Shown: positions 1 through 12,810, counted from the stretch's first letter. The stretch is 64,000 bases of DNA from Eretmocerus hayati (GCA_029851415.1 CM056742.1:145705121-145769120); one strand, 5' to 3'. Notes: a model not told the origin generated them from the sequence alone. Made by a program: numbers and translations.

Positions 1-3000
1 GGTGATTGATTGAATTATTAGTGCAGAAAATTGCATTGTTTTGACAATTTTTTGAACCAAAAAATCATCGTTAACTGGAATTTTGATAGAAGTTTTTCTT
101 CTACTCTAGAGTTCTCGCTAGAATTTTCAATGAATTCGAAGTAACCGTATAGAATGATAATACGATTTCGTATGGCATGGGCTGAATAAGTATAATGTGG
201 ACTGATTTACTTTCTGTAAAACAAATATTTCAGTCCTGTTATGATAATGACTTGATAACTTGAAGTTACCGGTGCAAAGCAATGTGGAGAAAACGAGATG
301 CTTCAAATTGATGAACTTATCCAACTTTTATCAAGTCCCTTGAAATTCATCTGTGTAATCGATGGAAGAAGAATGGCATTTGTATATTGCCAAGAAGTAT
401 GTACGATTATTTGAAATTTTCTGTACATTGAGTAGAAAATCTCACAGATTAATTGTGAATAAACGTTTCACCAAGGTCAAACTTTTTTTTTGAATTACTA
501 AGGTTAACTTGAGCAACATTCAACAGAGTAATGGCTTCATAAATTATTATTGTAGTATTCTTCAATCAACTACGGCAATCGTGGAACCAAATGTCTTCAA
601 CATTATCGGCCAAAATAACAAATAATCCAAAATTTCTATGAAAATTTAAAAAATGAAGCAAAGTATGTGATTACATTGTTTGGAAACTCCGATTAAAAAT
701 CAAAATCTCACCATGAACTTGACTCGACAGAAGAAAATTAGACAATGTGACATTGGTTTAATAGGCACTCTTGCAGCAAGTGTCAGCATAATAGACTAGT
801 GTTAAAATACACTGAGTAGTGCAGAAGTTCGACGACGAAGCTGATGAAAAAAGTTGTCAGATGACGGGGAAATCGAGAGAAGAAGAGGAGGAGTGAACGA
901 TCGAGCATCGTTATATACATGCGGGGGAGAGAAAATTTCGAGTGAGGGGGAGACTTCAACGCAAGAAGAAGAGGGTGAGCCAACAGCTCAAAGTGAGTAA
1001 GAATATACACACGAAATTAGGGAAGAGGAGGTAAAGCTGGTATAATCCAAAAGTAGAGAGTTGGCTTTACGCAAGGGGATGACAAAATTGCACCGACAAG
1101 CCAAAGTCGAATTGAGAGGAGGGTGCGAGTAAGAGTGAACGACCGAGAGCAGTGAAGATGAAAGATATTGATGGAGAAAGCCCTCGCCAGTTATACCGAC
1201 GCCCTCTCTTTACAGAAACCCGTCGCGCAAATTCCACGTCCATATACCGCAGATTTGCTTCTGCCGCGCTTTTTAGTTTCAGGTGCAGCATCAGCATCAG
1301 TAAATGCAGTTACCGGTCCGCTCTGCATCAGCCTCGGGACGTGTGCACCCATAATAATGTGCATCGTGAATTCCAACGTGCGAGCAGCGGCCACAGAGAG
1401 CCTTACAAGTTATTTGCCTCATTCTTTGTACAAAGGTAAAAATCCTGCATTGCAGACTATATACTACGAGGTAAAAGAAAAAAATAAGAGATGTGGGATT
1501 GTCTTGGCCACTAAGAAGGTATATTACACTAAATTTTTTTACTTTGTTTATAATGGCTAACTAAGGTTAGAGCAAAATTCCAGGATCTGAAGAGAAAAAA
1601 AAATTCACACGTTCCAAGTTAAACATAGATAATATATAGACAATCTTCTCTTTTCGTCTTCAAGATGATGGAGTACGTGCACGAGAAGTTATGGTATTAT
1701 AGTGCGAAAATGAATGATCCTGGAAAGAGGTGCTGGAACGTATCTTGCATTATACAGGGTAAGATTGGAGGAGAATCATGATGGGATATGTTGTTAGAAG
1801 GGTGACGGTATCTCGAGTGTCCCATCGTTGGTTGGGTTGATGCGGTCGTCCTTTGAAAGATTATTATTCGACGCCCGCCGAAAATTCGCCTCGTTACTCT
1901 CTCGTTATGCGCTTGAAGCTGATTCATGCGGGTTATTGGCTTTACCGAGCTCTACTCCTCGCTTATGAGATTTTGAAGTGGATGAATTCTTTTGTCGGGT
2001 TAGTTGATGTTGGGTTGGGATGGGAGAGGTTGTGGGAGATAATGAAGAGGCCGAAGGTAGGCCCAATATTGGAGAAGTAATTTTTTTTGAGATGCCTTTT
2101 TTTCAACAAGGTTTGATCTGATCTGATGGTCTGAACCTTCGTGTACTTTTCAAGAAAGTTCTGATGTACACTCGTCAAGGTTATATAGTTCAAGAGATTT
2201 TTAACCATGCGTGAAACGTACGCGATTATTGATAGATCATTCATCAAGGATCACTTTAGTTTATGTATTCATGGACTCGAGTCAAACTTAGTGAAGTATT
2301 TACATCATTGAGAGGTATGTAGTGAATCTTGTATGTCATCGATTTTTATGGAAATTTTCAAACAGATTCGGATTGTTGCAAAATAAGATCTGTCTAAATT
2401 TCCCGTTTGTCCGAGGGTCTTTCAAACTTTTCAATAAAAATGTCTTTATATTATATTGAATAACTTGAATTAAACTTTGTGAGGAAGATCATGCTCATTC
2501 TTTCGCCCGTGCATCCCGTAATTCGATTATCCGAGTTGATAAATGGTCAGTCAAAAAATACCATGGTAAATAACTTATTTTGAAAAAAATGACAGTATTG
2601 GACAAGAGCTATGACTTTTGAAGTACCAACTGTGAGCTCCATTTTGATAAAAACTCAAGAGTTTGATGTAGTGAACTTTCGTGAAATCATCCCACCAGTC
2701 CAATGTATATCTTCGCTGAAAAACACCAAAAATCAACTTTTGTCAAAACTTCTCATGATTCTGTGTGCTGGTCATCATTTGAAACAAAAAATTAACAAGT
2801 TCACAAACATTTCTCACTGATCATCTGATGAAAATCATGAATAAAATGAATCAATTCCATTTTTGGGTATTTGAATATTTCCATCAAACAACTTCAGATC
2901 ATGAGATTATTCGAGAAGATGTGTTTTATCTTACAAACAGATGTGCATACATCAATCGTCATCACTCCTCATCATCCTCATATAAAACTAGTGTTACATC

Positions 3001-5131
3001 TACCTTTTAACTACAAGATCTCAACTCACACAACAAGAGAAATTCTCATTTGAAATTGAGAGAATGGTTTTATAATAACAGGAGTTCACGCAGGCTCAGC
3101 AATGATTTTCTTCCGTAATAACTTTCTAATGATATTTCTCATACAAAAAAACGTTTCCATATATCACTCGATGTTCGCTTCGTCATGCTTCCTAGACGAA
3201 CTCGTTACACAGAGCCTCAGAGATCCTCAACAATTATTTTTCACTCTCACTGTTTAAAGTATACACATTCACTTGTTCTAAGTTATTCGACCTCTCTAAT
3301 AAGTTTCTACATCCTCTGATGACGATTCAAAAATTTCAAATCTAGATGGACGGGCCTACTACTGTGATAGAGATGTAAATCGAATGATGGTGCAATCTGC
3401 CTTTAAGATCAACTTTCATCAAATATTCATCATCCCTCCTTGATTCATTTATCAAGATACGAGTTTGTCAATGAATCCGCCATTACAATATCAAATGGTA
3501 AGTTCGACAGCTTCATTCGACTAATCTGTACCTCGATTTCTTCATCTTCTGATTGTTTCGAAGATCGAATAATAAAATATCAATTTCTGATCGAATGATA
3601 ACTACATGACTATAAAACAAAGTCATAATAATCGTAAATCTTCATTCACGAATTCTCATCGGATCAATTGCACATCAAATGGAAAAATCAATTTTCACAA
3701 AGCCACCCCAAATGTTGCCTCATACCGCGTTCCCTTCAACAATTTGCACAAAAGTAAAGAAGCAGCAAACCGAGCATGCACTTTTCACTCGTCCACAAAC
3801 GATTGCAAACGATCCTTTTCCACAGGTCTGCTCTTATTGCGGCTCGGATGAATTCTACGAGCCACTGCTAAACACGCCACCACCGCCGGCAACAACAACA
3901 AAATAGGCAGTGCATTTTTCGCGCGTGTTGAATACCGCCACCACCACCGCCGCAAGCTCAGATCTTCTCTATACATAATAGCGAGCGCCACATATATCCG
4001 TTGACTCTTTTTCTTCACTCATCATTAGCATACAATGCTCATACACAGCCCACCGCCGTTTCTCGTAGGGCACGTATACACGTACACCCGATAATCGATT
4101 CATTATCCGCCCGCGCGCGTAATATGTACTTGGTAGCCTCAACCCTGAGCCTCACGCACACAAGAGGTGAATCACTTGGTAATAAGTAAGTACAGTACTT
4201 TTCTGAGGATCTATTTTACATCAGGAGAGTATCATATCACGTGTACAGGGGCTAATTACGTATTATACCATGAAGGCTCATGTATAGGAGGTTGGTATAA
4301 ATTGTACTGATACTTCCGCGTGTGCATGAAACCACCATCCCAATCGGAACTTGCAAATTCATGCACGCAATCAGTTTGTGAACATTTACACGGATTCCGA
4401 TGTACATGTACTGCAGAAGATGCATCGTAGACTCGATTTTTTTGGATTGGGTGGTGCGGATGGATGAATGAAGGTATTGGTTAATAGTGAGCATCGAATC
4501 GAAATGTATTTTTGTAAGTGTGTGTAGATGAATGGAGGGCGACGGTCACGATGTCGGAAATGAATAATTGGCGCAAGAAAATTACTACCAATTGATACTA
4601 GCCAACAGAGCCGGTTTCTCTTCGGGCCGGTGCATAGAGACAGAGTTCTGTCCAATCGGTCATCGAGTCATTCAAATCCAGAAAGAGAAACGGTTTCGTT
4701 ATCGGTTTTCTATTTGTCTCGTGCCAATGCACTTCGATAAATTATTCGAGCAATTTGTATAACAAATGTTGAGGAGGGCGTTAATGAATTGGAGGATTTT
4801 GATCGATTGGTCATCGATCATTTTGGATCAAGATCTAGGCGACCAGTTTGGAGTTCAGTTGCTAAGACTTTACTTTGATTGGTGGCTTTGGTTGATATTA
4901 ACAGGTTTTGGACTCACGTTACATCGAGGATAATGGTGTGGCATAACTCACCTGTAACAGAAAAAATATTATTGGTAAGTTTACATGCAACAATTTTGAT
5001 ATATATTTTAGATGGATGGAGGAAAGCATCAGTAGACAACCATGATTAGGGATTTAGGACTTCAGGTTAACCTGTACCATTATCTTGAATTACAATGGTT
5101 CTCCAAAAAGTTCAGACTTCATCGCCGAAAT
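1..5131. other. No supported gene
   Basis: This is AT-rich sequence left of the copia insertion. A purine-rich, CpG-containing stretch at about 840-1440 and a CCG/CCA-rich stretch at about 3870-3960 resemble promoter or 5'-leader sequence. No frame here has recognisable protein motifs or a convincing set of splice signals, and I assign no function. Confidence 0.5.
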
Positions 5132-5136
5132 ATATC
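5132..5136. repeat. Target-site duplication, left copy (ATATC)
   Basis: The sequence ATATC lies directly left of the copia element and is repeated at 10647-10651. Five base pairs is the usual duplication length for copia integrase. Confidence 0.93.
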
Positions 5137-5666
5137 TATTGGAATTTTTAGAGGCGGGATTTGGATCACATCCAAATCCCGGTTTTCCTAATTTCTGAGA
5201 AAACTTGATTTTAATATGTTTTCACTATACTTTTATTTCAAAGAAAAGCGGTACGCAGAAAGCACTTAGAAACCACGAAACAAACGAAGCAGCGGCAAGA
5301 AGAAGTAATGAAGAGAACGCCGCCGAGCGGACCCCTTTATATTATATCTGAGGTGTCTTGTGAAGCTAAGAATGCTGTGCGCGGCGCGCCGCAGATCGTC
5401 GCCCCAACACGGGAATCCCATATAAAACCCCGAAAAGCGCGCGCGGCGCACGATATTTCGAACCTTTAACATGAGACTCTCATAAGAGATCGCTCAAACA
5501 GAGCGCGGCGCACCCGAATTCGAGCGTTTAACACGGGACTTCCATAAGAGCTACCGCGGCACGACGGAGCATCATTCGAAAGCGCATGCGTCATCTAATT
5601 CAGAGTTTAGTCCGCATGACGCAACTCGATCTTACTTCACTCGATACATTTTTGAACATTCTAACA
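5137..5666 (-). repeat. 3' LTR of copia element
   Basis: This 530-bp LTR has the same sequence as the 5' copy. The minus-strand AATAAA at 5237-5232 lies about 100 bp downstream of the TATA box of the same LTR, as expected for the R region that ends the element's transcript. The LTR directly follows the polypurine tract at 5680-5667. Confidence 0.97.
5232..5237 (-). terminator. Poly(A) signal in the 3' LTR
   Basis: AATAAA on the minus strand, downstream of the LTR TATA box. It is the likely processing signal for the copia transcript. Confidence 0.55.
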
Positions 5667-5680
5667 CGCCCCCTCAAAAA
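5667..5680 (-). other. Polypurine tract
   Basis: On the minus strand this reads TTTTTGAGGGGGCG and runs straight into the TGTTAG start of the 3' LTR. It is the expected plus-strand primer site for reverse transcription. Confidence 0.88.
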
Positions 5681-5935
5681 TTAATCGGGTCAGATTAAAT
5701 ATGAAGATCGAAGAATCAGTCTCGACCGGCTCTTTCCTAAGCTTATGATGGAAATTACTTCCAAGTGCTTTCTTTGTACCTTCTGGGAATACATATGGTC
5801 CAACATTTGTTCTGGGGTTGAGGGAAACCCAGAAAAACCTCAACCGGACCATCTCATGACTTCAATCGGTCATGTATTGATAATAGCAATCGATACATCA
5901 ATATAGTATATAACATGTACTGCACAGGCTGCATC

Positions 5936-8900
5936 TCAATTCAATCCAATTGCCGCTCGCAGCTCGAGAAATCTTGGTGCTGGCAATGGTTTGGTCAGCA
6001 TATCAGCTAGTTGATTACCTGTAGGAATATATTCGAGTTGAATTATGTTTCTCTCGACTTGTTCCCTTGTGAAATGATATTTTATATCGATATGTTTTGA
6101 TCTTTTGTGGCTAGTTGGATTCTTGGCAATGCTAATGCATCCATTATTATCTTCATATATCATAATTGGTTTTTCCAATTTTATATCAATAGTCATTGCC
6201 AATGACTTTAACCATAATGCCTCTCGTACAGCTTCGAAAAGAGCCATATATTCTGCTTCAGTAGATGAAGCAGCTACAGAGTTTTGTTTTCTCGTATTCC
6301 AGCATATGGTGCATTGCTCAAACAATTTGAATAAGAATCCGGTGGTACTTTTTCTATCGGTTCCATTTCCACCCCAATCAGAATCTGCATAGCCAGTCAA
6401 GATCTCTTCATATCTTTGTTTCTTATATGTGAGTTTGATGTCAATAGAACCCTTCAAGTATCTTAGAACTCTTTTCAGTAGTTGCCATAATTCTTTATTA
6501 TTTTTGCTAGCATAACGACTTAGAATGTTGATCGCTGTGCTCAAATCTGGTCGCGTGCAAACCATTATGTACATTAAACAACCAATGAGACATTGACACG
6601 GAGCATCACAATCTTCATCAGAATTGAGAGCCTCGTAATCTAATTTAAGTGGAAGTGGTGTGTTTACTGAATTGCAATCTTCCATATTAAATTTCCTCAG
6701 AACTGTTTTGATATAAGCGCTTTGATCCAAAGTCAGAATATTGTTGTTTCTGCTGATTCTAATACCAAGAAATATATTGATCTCTTTTAAATCCACCATT
6801 TTAAATTCTGACATGAGATAATTTTTAAATCCGTTCATGATTTGAATCTTTTCACAAATTATGACTATGTCATCAACGTACAGTATGACATATATATTTT
6901 TATCTATGCTACCTTTATCTAAAATGTAAATGCATCTATCAACAACAGAATTCTTGAAGCCGATTTTCAAAAGCTTCTCTTCGAATGTCTCAAACCAACA
7001 ACGCGCGCCTTGCTTTAAACCGTACAAGGATTTGTTTAATTTGCAAACTTGATTTTCTTTGCATTTGATACCTTCAGGTACCCTCATGTAAATTTCTTCT
7101 TTCAATTTTCCGTTCAAAAATGCAGTTTTTACATCCATGTGATGGATTAATAAATTGAACTGATTAGCAAAAGCAAGTAGGAATCTGAAACTCGAAATAC
7201 GCGCCACTGGAGCAAATGTCTCGTTATAGTCCTCTAAATATCTTTGACTGAAACCACGCGCGACTAGTCGGGCTTTATATTTCATCGGGTTACCAAATTC
7301 ATCGTTTTTTAATGCGAATACCCATTTGCAATCTACGATGTTTTTGTTTGCAGGCCTCGGAACTAAAGTCCAAGTTTCATTGACTAATAATGAATTTATT
7401 TCATCTTCCACAGCCCGTTCCCAATGTTCTTTATCACGACTTACTTGAATTTCTGAAAATGACTGGGGTATTTTGCACGCGATAGATTGAGCACAAAGAA
7501 GGAAATTAGTAACCGATGTATCCTCATCGTAGCTAATATGGGGCAGCCGTTTAATTCTATTACTTCTTCGAAGATCTGAAATTTCATTCAAAGGGTCCAT
7601 ATTTGTCTGAGATTCTGAAATTTTTGCGTCATCTGTTATGCTCACAGATTCATCGGGCTTTTGGTGAGCTGTATTATTTATGTTAACCGTTGATTTTACT
7701 ACATCAACTTTCTGGACCTTTTCTGATGTTGAAGCCATATCAGTTGCATCAGTATTTGACTGAGAGCTCTCAACTCTCTTTTGTCCAGTTGCTGGTCTAG
7801 ATATCAAGTAGTTACGCTCATCGACAATTACATCCCTGACTGTAACGAACTTCTCATTATCCACATCCCACGCTTTGTATCCATTGGGTTCATACCCCAC
7901 TAAAATGGCTTTACTCGTTTTTCTTTCAAATTTTGTTTTTCTGATCTTATTATGAATGTAAAGAGTACTTCCAAACACTCTTAAAAACTTTACTTTTGGC
8001 TTTTTATTATGCCACAATTCGTATGGAGTTTTTCTCACTTTTAAAGCTTTAGTTGGAGTAATATTCAATAAATAAGTAGCTGTTAAAACAGCTTCTCCCC
8101 AAAATTTTTCATCTAACTTCGATCCATGAATCATGGCACGAGCCTTTTCAGTTATTGTACGAACCATTCTTTCAGCTACGCCATTCAATTGCGGGGTTCG
8201 TGGGACCGTCAAATGGAATGTTATGCCCTTTTGTACGCAATAATCTTTCATCTCATTAGACAAATATTCACGTCCATTATCAATGTACAAATTGACTATT
8301 TTCGAATTAAAATGTGCTTCAGCTTTTGATATGAAGTCTTGGAATATTTTAAAAACATCTGATTTGTACGCAATCAAGTATGTTACGCAATAGTGCGTGA
8401 ACTCATCAATAAATAGCACAAAATAGTTCTTGTCATCTATTGATGATGGATTTATGGGACCGGCAACATCAGAATGAACTATGAAAAGCGGCCTATTGAC
8501 ATAGCTCTTATCTTTACTTTTCTGAAATGGTAATCTCGCTTGCTTTCCATCGATGCAAGCTTCGCATAAATCATCGCTAGGTATAACATTGTCAATTTCA
8601 TGAATGTCATCGATCATCCCATTACTTTTCAGTTCTAAGAATTTTGAACGACCGATGTGGCCTAGACGCTGATGCCATAAGTCATAATTATTATGCAAGG
8701 CACTATAAGCATGGGCATTCGATTTCAATCTTTTTGGATCAATAAAAAATTCAACCGATGTCAGATTATGAAAGGGTTTACCAAGTATGACAACGCTACT
8801 TCCCTTTTTTATCTCCACTCCTTGTTGGTTGAATAAGATGTCGAAACCAGCCTGCCGCAACCTTTGGACCGACAGTAAGTTGTATGGGACTTCAGGGCAA

Positions 8901-10036
8901 TATAGGACGTTCTCCAAGGTTCCTCCGAAATTCAGCGTGCTCCTGACATTGATGGTTCCCTTTTTATACGCAGCGATGTAAGTGCCATTTCTTGCTATGG
9001 ATATCCTCATGGGTGGATCCAGGTTGACAAAACTTGCGAATAAGCGATCCGTCTTTATAATGTGGTCTGATGCTCCGGAATCCAGGATAAATGTCACAGT
9101 ATTCTCGCCATCGCAATTTTGTATTGTTTTGGATATTGTCATGAATGCAAATCCAGAAATGCTACTGCTTGGCACCTGCTCTGCCATTTGTAATGTTTGC
9201 AAATCTTGATTCTTGTCGTGTTGCTGCTGATTTCTTTTATAATAGAAACAATCCTTGATCAGATGATTCGTTCGCCCACAATGGTAACACTTCATATTTG
9301 ATTTTGTATTCGATCGTGGTTTCTTGGCTTTCCAATTTCCTTTGGATTTATTCTTGAAGTATTTTCTACCGGAATTGTGCTGTGGGTAATTCCTTGAATT
9401 GTGGAAACCTTTTCTCTTGAACTGATGCCCGTCAGCTTGCTCGACAGCAAGAACCTTAGCACTTGTAATATTCGCATTCTTCAGTTTTGTTTCGTGATCT
9501 TCCAATCTTCTTTTCACAAAATCAATCGTCATATCATCTTCAGCCAACGTCTCCAAAGCTGTAACGACTCCGTCGTAGCTGGATGGTAAAGTCATCAAAA
9601 GATAGTTGATTTTATCCCACTCATCTATATGAGCCCCTGATGCCGATAACTCATAAATCAGCTCATCAAAAATGACTAAGTGTTGGACTAAGGTAGTGTC
9701 TCCGGATAGCTTTAAATTAGCCAACTTCTTCCTCGCAGCAAGTTGTGTCGCCGCACTCTTTCTTCTATAAATATTATCCAGAGCTTGAAGTATTTCTTTG
9801 GCTTTCAAATCTCTGTTTGCCATATGCAAAATTGAATCCGCGAGGTATTCCCGGATCACACGGGTTGCATTTGCATCCTTCTTGCTCCAATCTTCATCCG
9901 GGTCTTCGGGAATCTCTTCTTGGATCACTTCATGAAGATCGAGTTCACTCAATAAATCTTCGATTCTTTCTCTCCAGATGTTATACTTCTGTCCATCAAA
10001 CTGCTTGATATTCCTCTTCCAGGCAGATTTTTCCAT
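5936..10036 (-). CDS. Copia-type gag-pol polyprotein
   Basis: This 1,366-aa uninterrupted frame starts at the ATG at 10036. The frame stays open 9 codons further up, but only through a GTG. Approximate domains: Gag at 1-245; CCHC zinc knuckle with C250, C253, H258, C263; aspartic protease with DSG at 319-321; integrase HHCC zinc finger (H455, H460, C491, C494) and a DD35E triad at D523, D586, E622; reverse transcriptase with D968 and YVDD at 1053-1056; RNase H with D1218, E1260, D1296. Every catalytic residue I checked is present. The length is close to Drosophila copia (about 1,400 aa). Known family roles are particle formation, polyprotein cleavage, cDNA synthesis and integration. Gag and Pol share one frame, so Gag excess, if any, would need splicing or processing. 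No frameshift or stop is seen. Confidence 0.97.
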   Translation of the reverse strand: MEKSAWKRNIKQFDGQKYNIWRERIEDLLSELDLHEVIQEEIPEDPDEDWSKKDANATRVIREYLADSILHMANRDLKAKEILQALDNIYRRKSAATQLAARKKLANLKLSGDTTLVQHLVIFDELIYELSASGAHIDEWDKINYLLMTLPSSYDGVVTALETLAEDDMTIDFVKRRLEDHETKLKNANITSAKVLAVEQADGHQFKRKGFHNSRNYPQHNSGRKYFKNKSKGNWKAKKPRSNTKSNMKCYHCGRTNHLIKDCFYYKRNQQQHDKNQDLQTLQMAEQVPSSSISGFAFMTISKTIQNCDGENTVTFILDSGASDHIIKTDRLFASFVNLDPPMRISIARNGTYIAAYKKGTINVRSTLNFGGTLENVLYCPEVPYNLLSVQRLRQAGFDILFNQQGVEIKKGSSVVILGKPFHNLTSVEFFIDPKRLKSNAHAYSALHNNYDLWHQRLGHIGRSKFLELKSNGMIDDIHEIDNVIPSDDLCEACIDGKQARLPFQKSKDKSYVNRPLFIVHSDVAGPINPSSIDDKNYFVLFIDEFTHYCVTYLIAYKSDVFKIFQDFISKAEAHFNSKIVNLYIDNGREYLSNEMKDYCVQKGITFHLTVPRTPQLNGVAERMVRTITEKARAMIHGSKLDEKFWGEAVLTATYLLNITPTKALKVRKTPYELWHNKKPKVKFLRVFGSTLYIHNKIRKTKFERKTSKAILVGYEPNGYKAWDVDNEKFVTVRDVIVDERNYLISRPATGQKRVESSQSNTDATDMASTSEKVQKVDVVKSTVNINNTAHQKPDESVSITDDAKISESQTNMDPLNEISDLRRSNRIKRLPHISYDEDTSVTNFLLCAQSIACKIPQSFSEIQVSRDKEHWERAVEDEINSLLVNETWTLVPRPANKNIVDCKWVFALKNDEFGNPMKYKARLVARGFSQRYLEDYNETFAPVARISSFRFLLAFANQFNLLIHHMDVKTAFLNGKLKEEIYMRVPEGIKCKENQVCKLNKSLYGLKQGARCWFETFEEKLLKIGFKNSVVDRCIYILDKGSIDKNIYVILYVDDIVIICEKIQIMNGFKNYLMSEFKMVDLKEINIFLGIRISRNNNILTLDQSAYIKTVLRKFNMEDCNSVNTPLPLKLDYEALNSDEDCDAPCQCLIGCLMYIMVCTRPDLSTAINILSRYASKNNKELWQLLKRVLRYLKGSIDIKLTYKKQRYEEILTGYADSDWGGNGTDRKSTTGFLFKLFEQCTICWNTRKQNSVAASSTEAEYMALFEAVREALWLKSLAMTIDIKLEKPIMIYEDNNGCISIAKNPTSHKRSKHIDIKYHFTREQVERNIIQLEYIPTGNQLADMLTKPLPAPRFLELRAAIGLN

Positions 10037-10101
10037 CGTTGATAAATATTCACTTTTAGTCACTGAGTTTAATCGCGGAAAAGATTATGTCCAGCAAAGA
10101 T

Positions 10102-10116
10102 GCTGGGCCCATAACC
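10102..10116 (-). other. Primer binding site, initiator tRNA-Met half
   Basis: The plus strand reads GCTGGGCCCATAACC here, which is the anticodon stem-loop sequence of eukaryotic initiator tRNA-Met. The element's RNA is therefore complementary to the inside of that tRNA and not to its 3' CCA end. Drosophila copia is known to prime from a 5' half fragment of initiator tRNA-Met in this way. The site touches the LTR with no gap, which also fixes the LTR boundary. Confidence 0.9.
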
Positions 10117-10646
10117 TATTGGAATTTTTAGAGGCGGGATTTGGATCACATCCAAATCCCGGTTTTCCTAATTTCTGAGAAAACTTGATTTTAATATGTT
10201 TTCACTATACTTTTATTTCAAAGAAAAGCGGTACGCAGAAAGCACTTAGAAACCACGAAACAAACGAAGCAGCGGCAAGAAGAAGTAATGAAGAGAACGC
10301 CGCCGAGCGGACCCCTTTATATTATATCTGAGGTGTCTTGTGAAGCTAAGAATGCTGTGCGCGGCGCGCCGCAGATCGTCGCCCCAACACGGGAATCCCA
10401 TATAAAACCCCGAAAAGCGCGCGCGGCGCACGATATTTCGAACCTTTAACATGAGACTCTCATAAGAGATCGCTCAAACAGAGCGCGGCGCACCCGAATT
10501 CGAGCGTTTAACACGGGACTTCCATAAGAGCTACCGCGGCACGACGGAGCATCATTCGAAAGCGCATGCGTCATCTAATTCAGAGTTTAGTCCGCATGAC
10601 GCAACTCGATCTTACTTCACTCGATACATTTTTGAACATTCTAACA
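10117..10646 (-). repeat. 5' LTR of copia element
   Basis: This 530-bp LTR begins TGTTAGAATG and ends TTCCAATA when read on the minus strand. It is GC- and CpG-rich in its U3 part and carries a TATA-like box at 10321-10314, so transcription into the element is expected a few tens of bases downstream. It abuts the primer binding site directly. Its sequence is the same as the LTR at 5137-5666. Confidence 0.97.
10314..10321 (-). promoter_or_regulatory. TATA-like box in the 5' LTR
   Basis: Read on the minus strand this is TATAAAGG, about 325 bp into the LTR. It is the only good TATA box in the LTR in the right orientation. The identical copy in the 3' LTR is at 5341-5334. Confidence 0.6.
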
Positions 10647-10651
10647 ATATC
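10647..10651. repeat. Target-site duplication, right copy (ATATC)
   Basis: This is an exact repeat of the 5 bp at 5132-5136 and marks the other end of the copia insertion. Confidence 0.93.
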
Positions 10652-11644
10652 AATAGCTGATTGCCGAATCTACAGCACAGCCATGACGCGAAAAATATTT
10701 TTGCACAGTAGTTATTTGGATGCGGACCCAACCCCATCAATCTAGTTGCAACTAAAATTAAGATCATACATTGCATGGATCTCAGAGGAGAAAAATAGCC
10801 AATAGTAGTCTTCTTCCCTAATATCATGTTTACGAAATAGTTGCAGGATTGCAAGAATGATCAAGAACATCTCAATAAGCTGTTTGAAATCCAAACAGAT
10901 AATTCCATCTATTATGTGAAGATGGTAATTTTGGTAGAGAAAAAGAGTGCTTATGAGAATGACATGAAAGAATTGAAGATTTATCTAAATATTTCCCAAC
11001 CATGGCTCGGTAGAGAAAGAGGAAGAGAATTTTGTTCACGAGACAAAAAAACTCCGTTGAATATTCATAAATCCAAATGAGTCGTTTCGGTATCTCATGA
11101 TCATGCATTCGGTATGGAACATTCATTCAAACTCGCTTCTCAATGAACCAGAGGGGAGCTCCTCGCATCGCGCAAACCATTCCAAGAACATTTTCCACAT
11201 CCAATTAGCTCTTCATAATGTGCCGCAAGCCATCATAATAACTCATAAAGAAGCATCAATTACCACGCCATCTTCAACCAATAAAAATTACTCAACCACC
11301 CCACGCATGTTACACGCCTCCTTGCAAATCTCATCTTTCCCACTCCTTAATCATTGATCCTCGTGAAACATTCTTATATGGTCATCCAAAATTTTCCATA
11401 TGACCCATGTAGAACTTGACTTGGGGTAAAAAGTCAAAGCACATTCCAGCAAAATAGTTTTCGTATGACACATTCATGTGTCAATGCTGTAAAGGCTAGA
11501 ATTTCGTATGGACGACAGCAACAGCTGTAACCATCTCTAGTTCATGGGCTTGTAAAGGACAAGATTAAGGACAGTAACCGTAAATGTCAGAGAGCCCAAA
11601 GCGAAATCACGATAGAGCATCACATATGAGAGTGGACGCGACTA
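10652..11644. other. No supported gene
   Basis: AT-rich sequence between the copia element and a fold-back element. The short frames here carry no recognisable domain, and I see no splice pattern linking them. Confidence 0.5.
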
Positions 11645-12810
11645 TAATCTATCAGCCAGCCATATCTGTAGCAAAGTCAAAATGGACGAAAAATTCTTTT
11701 TGCATTTGATTCTTGAATCCTTGCAGATGAAATATATGTAACTTTGAGTTTCGAAATAATGGTTGCATTTTTGTTATTAACAAAATAGTGCAAAATTCAC
11801 CGTTTTTCGCCTACTGCTCGAAATTGAGCGCAGATACGAGAAAACTTTTCAGATAAAAATTGTGCGGCTCAACGCCATCTACAATATTACGCAATTGTTT
11901 ACTCCGTTTTCACCATAGTTAATGCAAAAATAACATTTGTTTATAACAAATTCGCATAACTACTACGGTATTGCAAATATGAACGAAATCAACATCTATA
12001 CGTACGGGGAAATTCATTTCGCAGAAATAAGTATTCTTGTTATTTTTTTGTAAAATCGTTAATTGTCGACTTAGGGCCGGCAGAGTGTCACAGCCTTCAA
12101 TTTTTGTTCTGCGCCCGTTATACGTTCCGTCACGCGCTGGGTTCATCAATCTCATGAGCTTCAGTTATCGGTGGTCAGTAGATCTATTCGCGATTTTGAG
12201 TTGCAAAATGATAGGTACAATTTTCATTGACCACATTTTACAAAGAAGTATGGTCTTTGAGATCATAGTTCACGACATGCACACCGCACAGGTATAAATA
12301 CAACCGCGCCAAGGCTTCCGCACGGAACGTATAATGGGCGCAGGACAAAAATTGAAGACTGTGACACTCTGCCGGCCCTAAGTCGACAATTAACGATTTT
12401 ACAAAAAAATAACAAGAATACTTATTTTTGCGAAATGAATGTTCCCATACGTATAGATGTTGATTTCGTTCATATTTGCATTATCGTAGTAGTTATGCGA
12501 ATTTGTTATAAACAAATGTGATTTTTGCATTAACTATGATGGAAGTGGAGTGAACAATTGCGTAATATTGTAGATGGCGTTGAGTCGCACAATTTTTATC
12601 TGAAAAGTTTTCTCGTATCTGCGCTCAATTTCGAGCAGTAGGCGAAAAACGGTGAATTTTGCACTATTTTGTTAATAACAAAAATATAACCATTATTTCG
12701 AAACTCAAAGTTACATATATTCCATCTGTAAGGATTGAAGAATCAAATGCAAAAAGAATTTTTCGTCCATTTTGACTTTGCTACAGAATGTATGGCTGGC
12801 TGATAGATTA
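11645..12810. mobile_element. Long fold-back (inverted-repeat) element
   Basis: Two arms of about 485 bp (about 11645-12130 and 12322-12810) are reverse complements with a few percent mismatch, around a unique loop of about 190 bp. The outer ends read ATCTATCAGCCAGCCATA and are flanked by TA on both sides, which suggests a TA target duplication and a Tc1/mariner-like origin. No transposase frame is visible, so it would need a helper enzyme. The TA is also part of the mirror-image sequence, so the duplication is likely but not proven. Confidence 0.85.

Larger units (their letters stand above)
5137..10646 (-). mobile_element. Full-length Ty1/copia LTR retrotransposon
   Basis: This 5,510-bp element lies on the minus strand, with its 5' LTR at the high-coordinate end. 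The order is 5' LTR (10646-10117), primer binding site (10116-10102), gag-pol frame (10036-5936), polypurine tract (5680-5667), 3' LTR (5666-5137). It is flanked by the 5-bp direct repeat ATATC at 5132-5136 and 10647-10651. Integrase precedes reverse transcriptase, which defines Ty1/copia rather than Ty3/gypsy. The two LTRs show no difference when read line against line, and the coding frame is unbroken, so the insertion is recent and may still be able to move. There is no envelope frame. Confidence 0.97.
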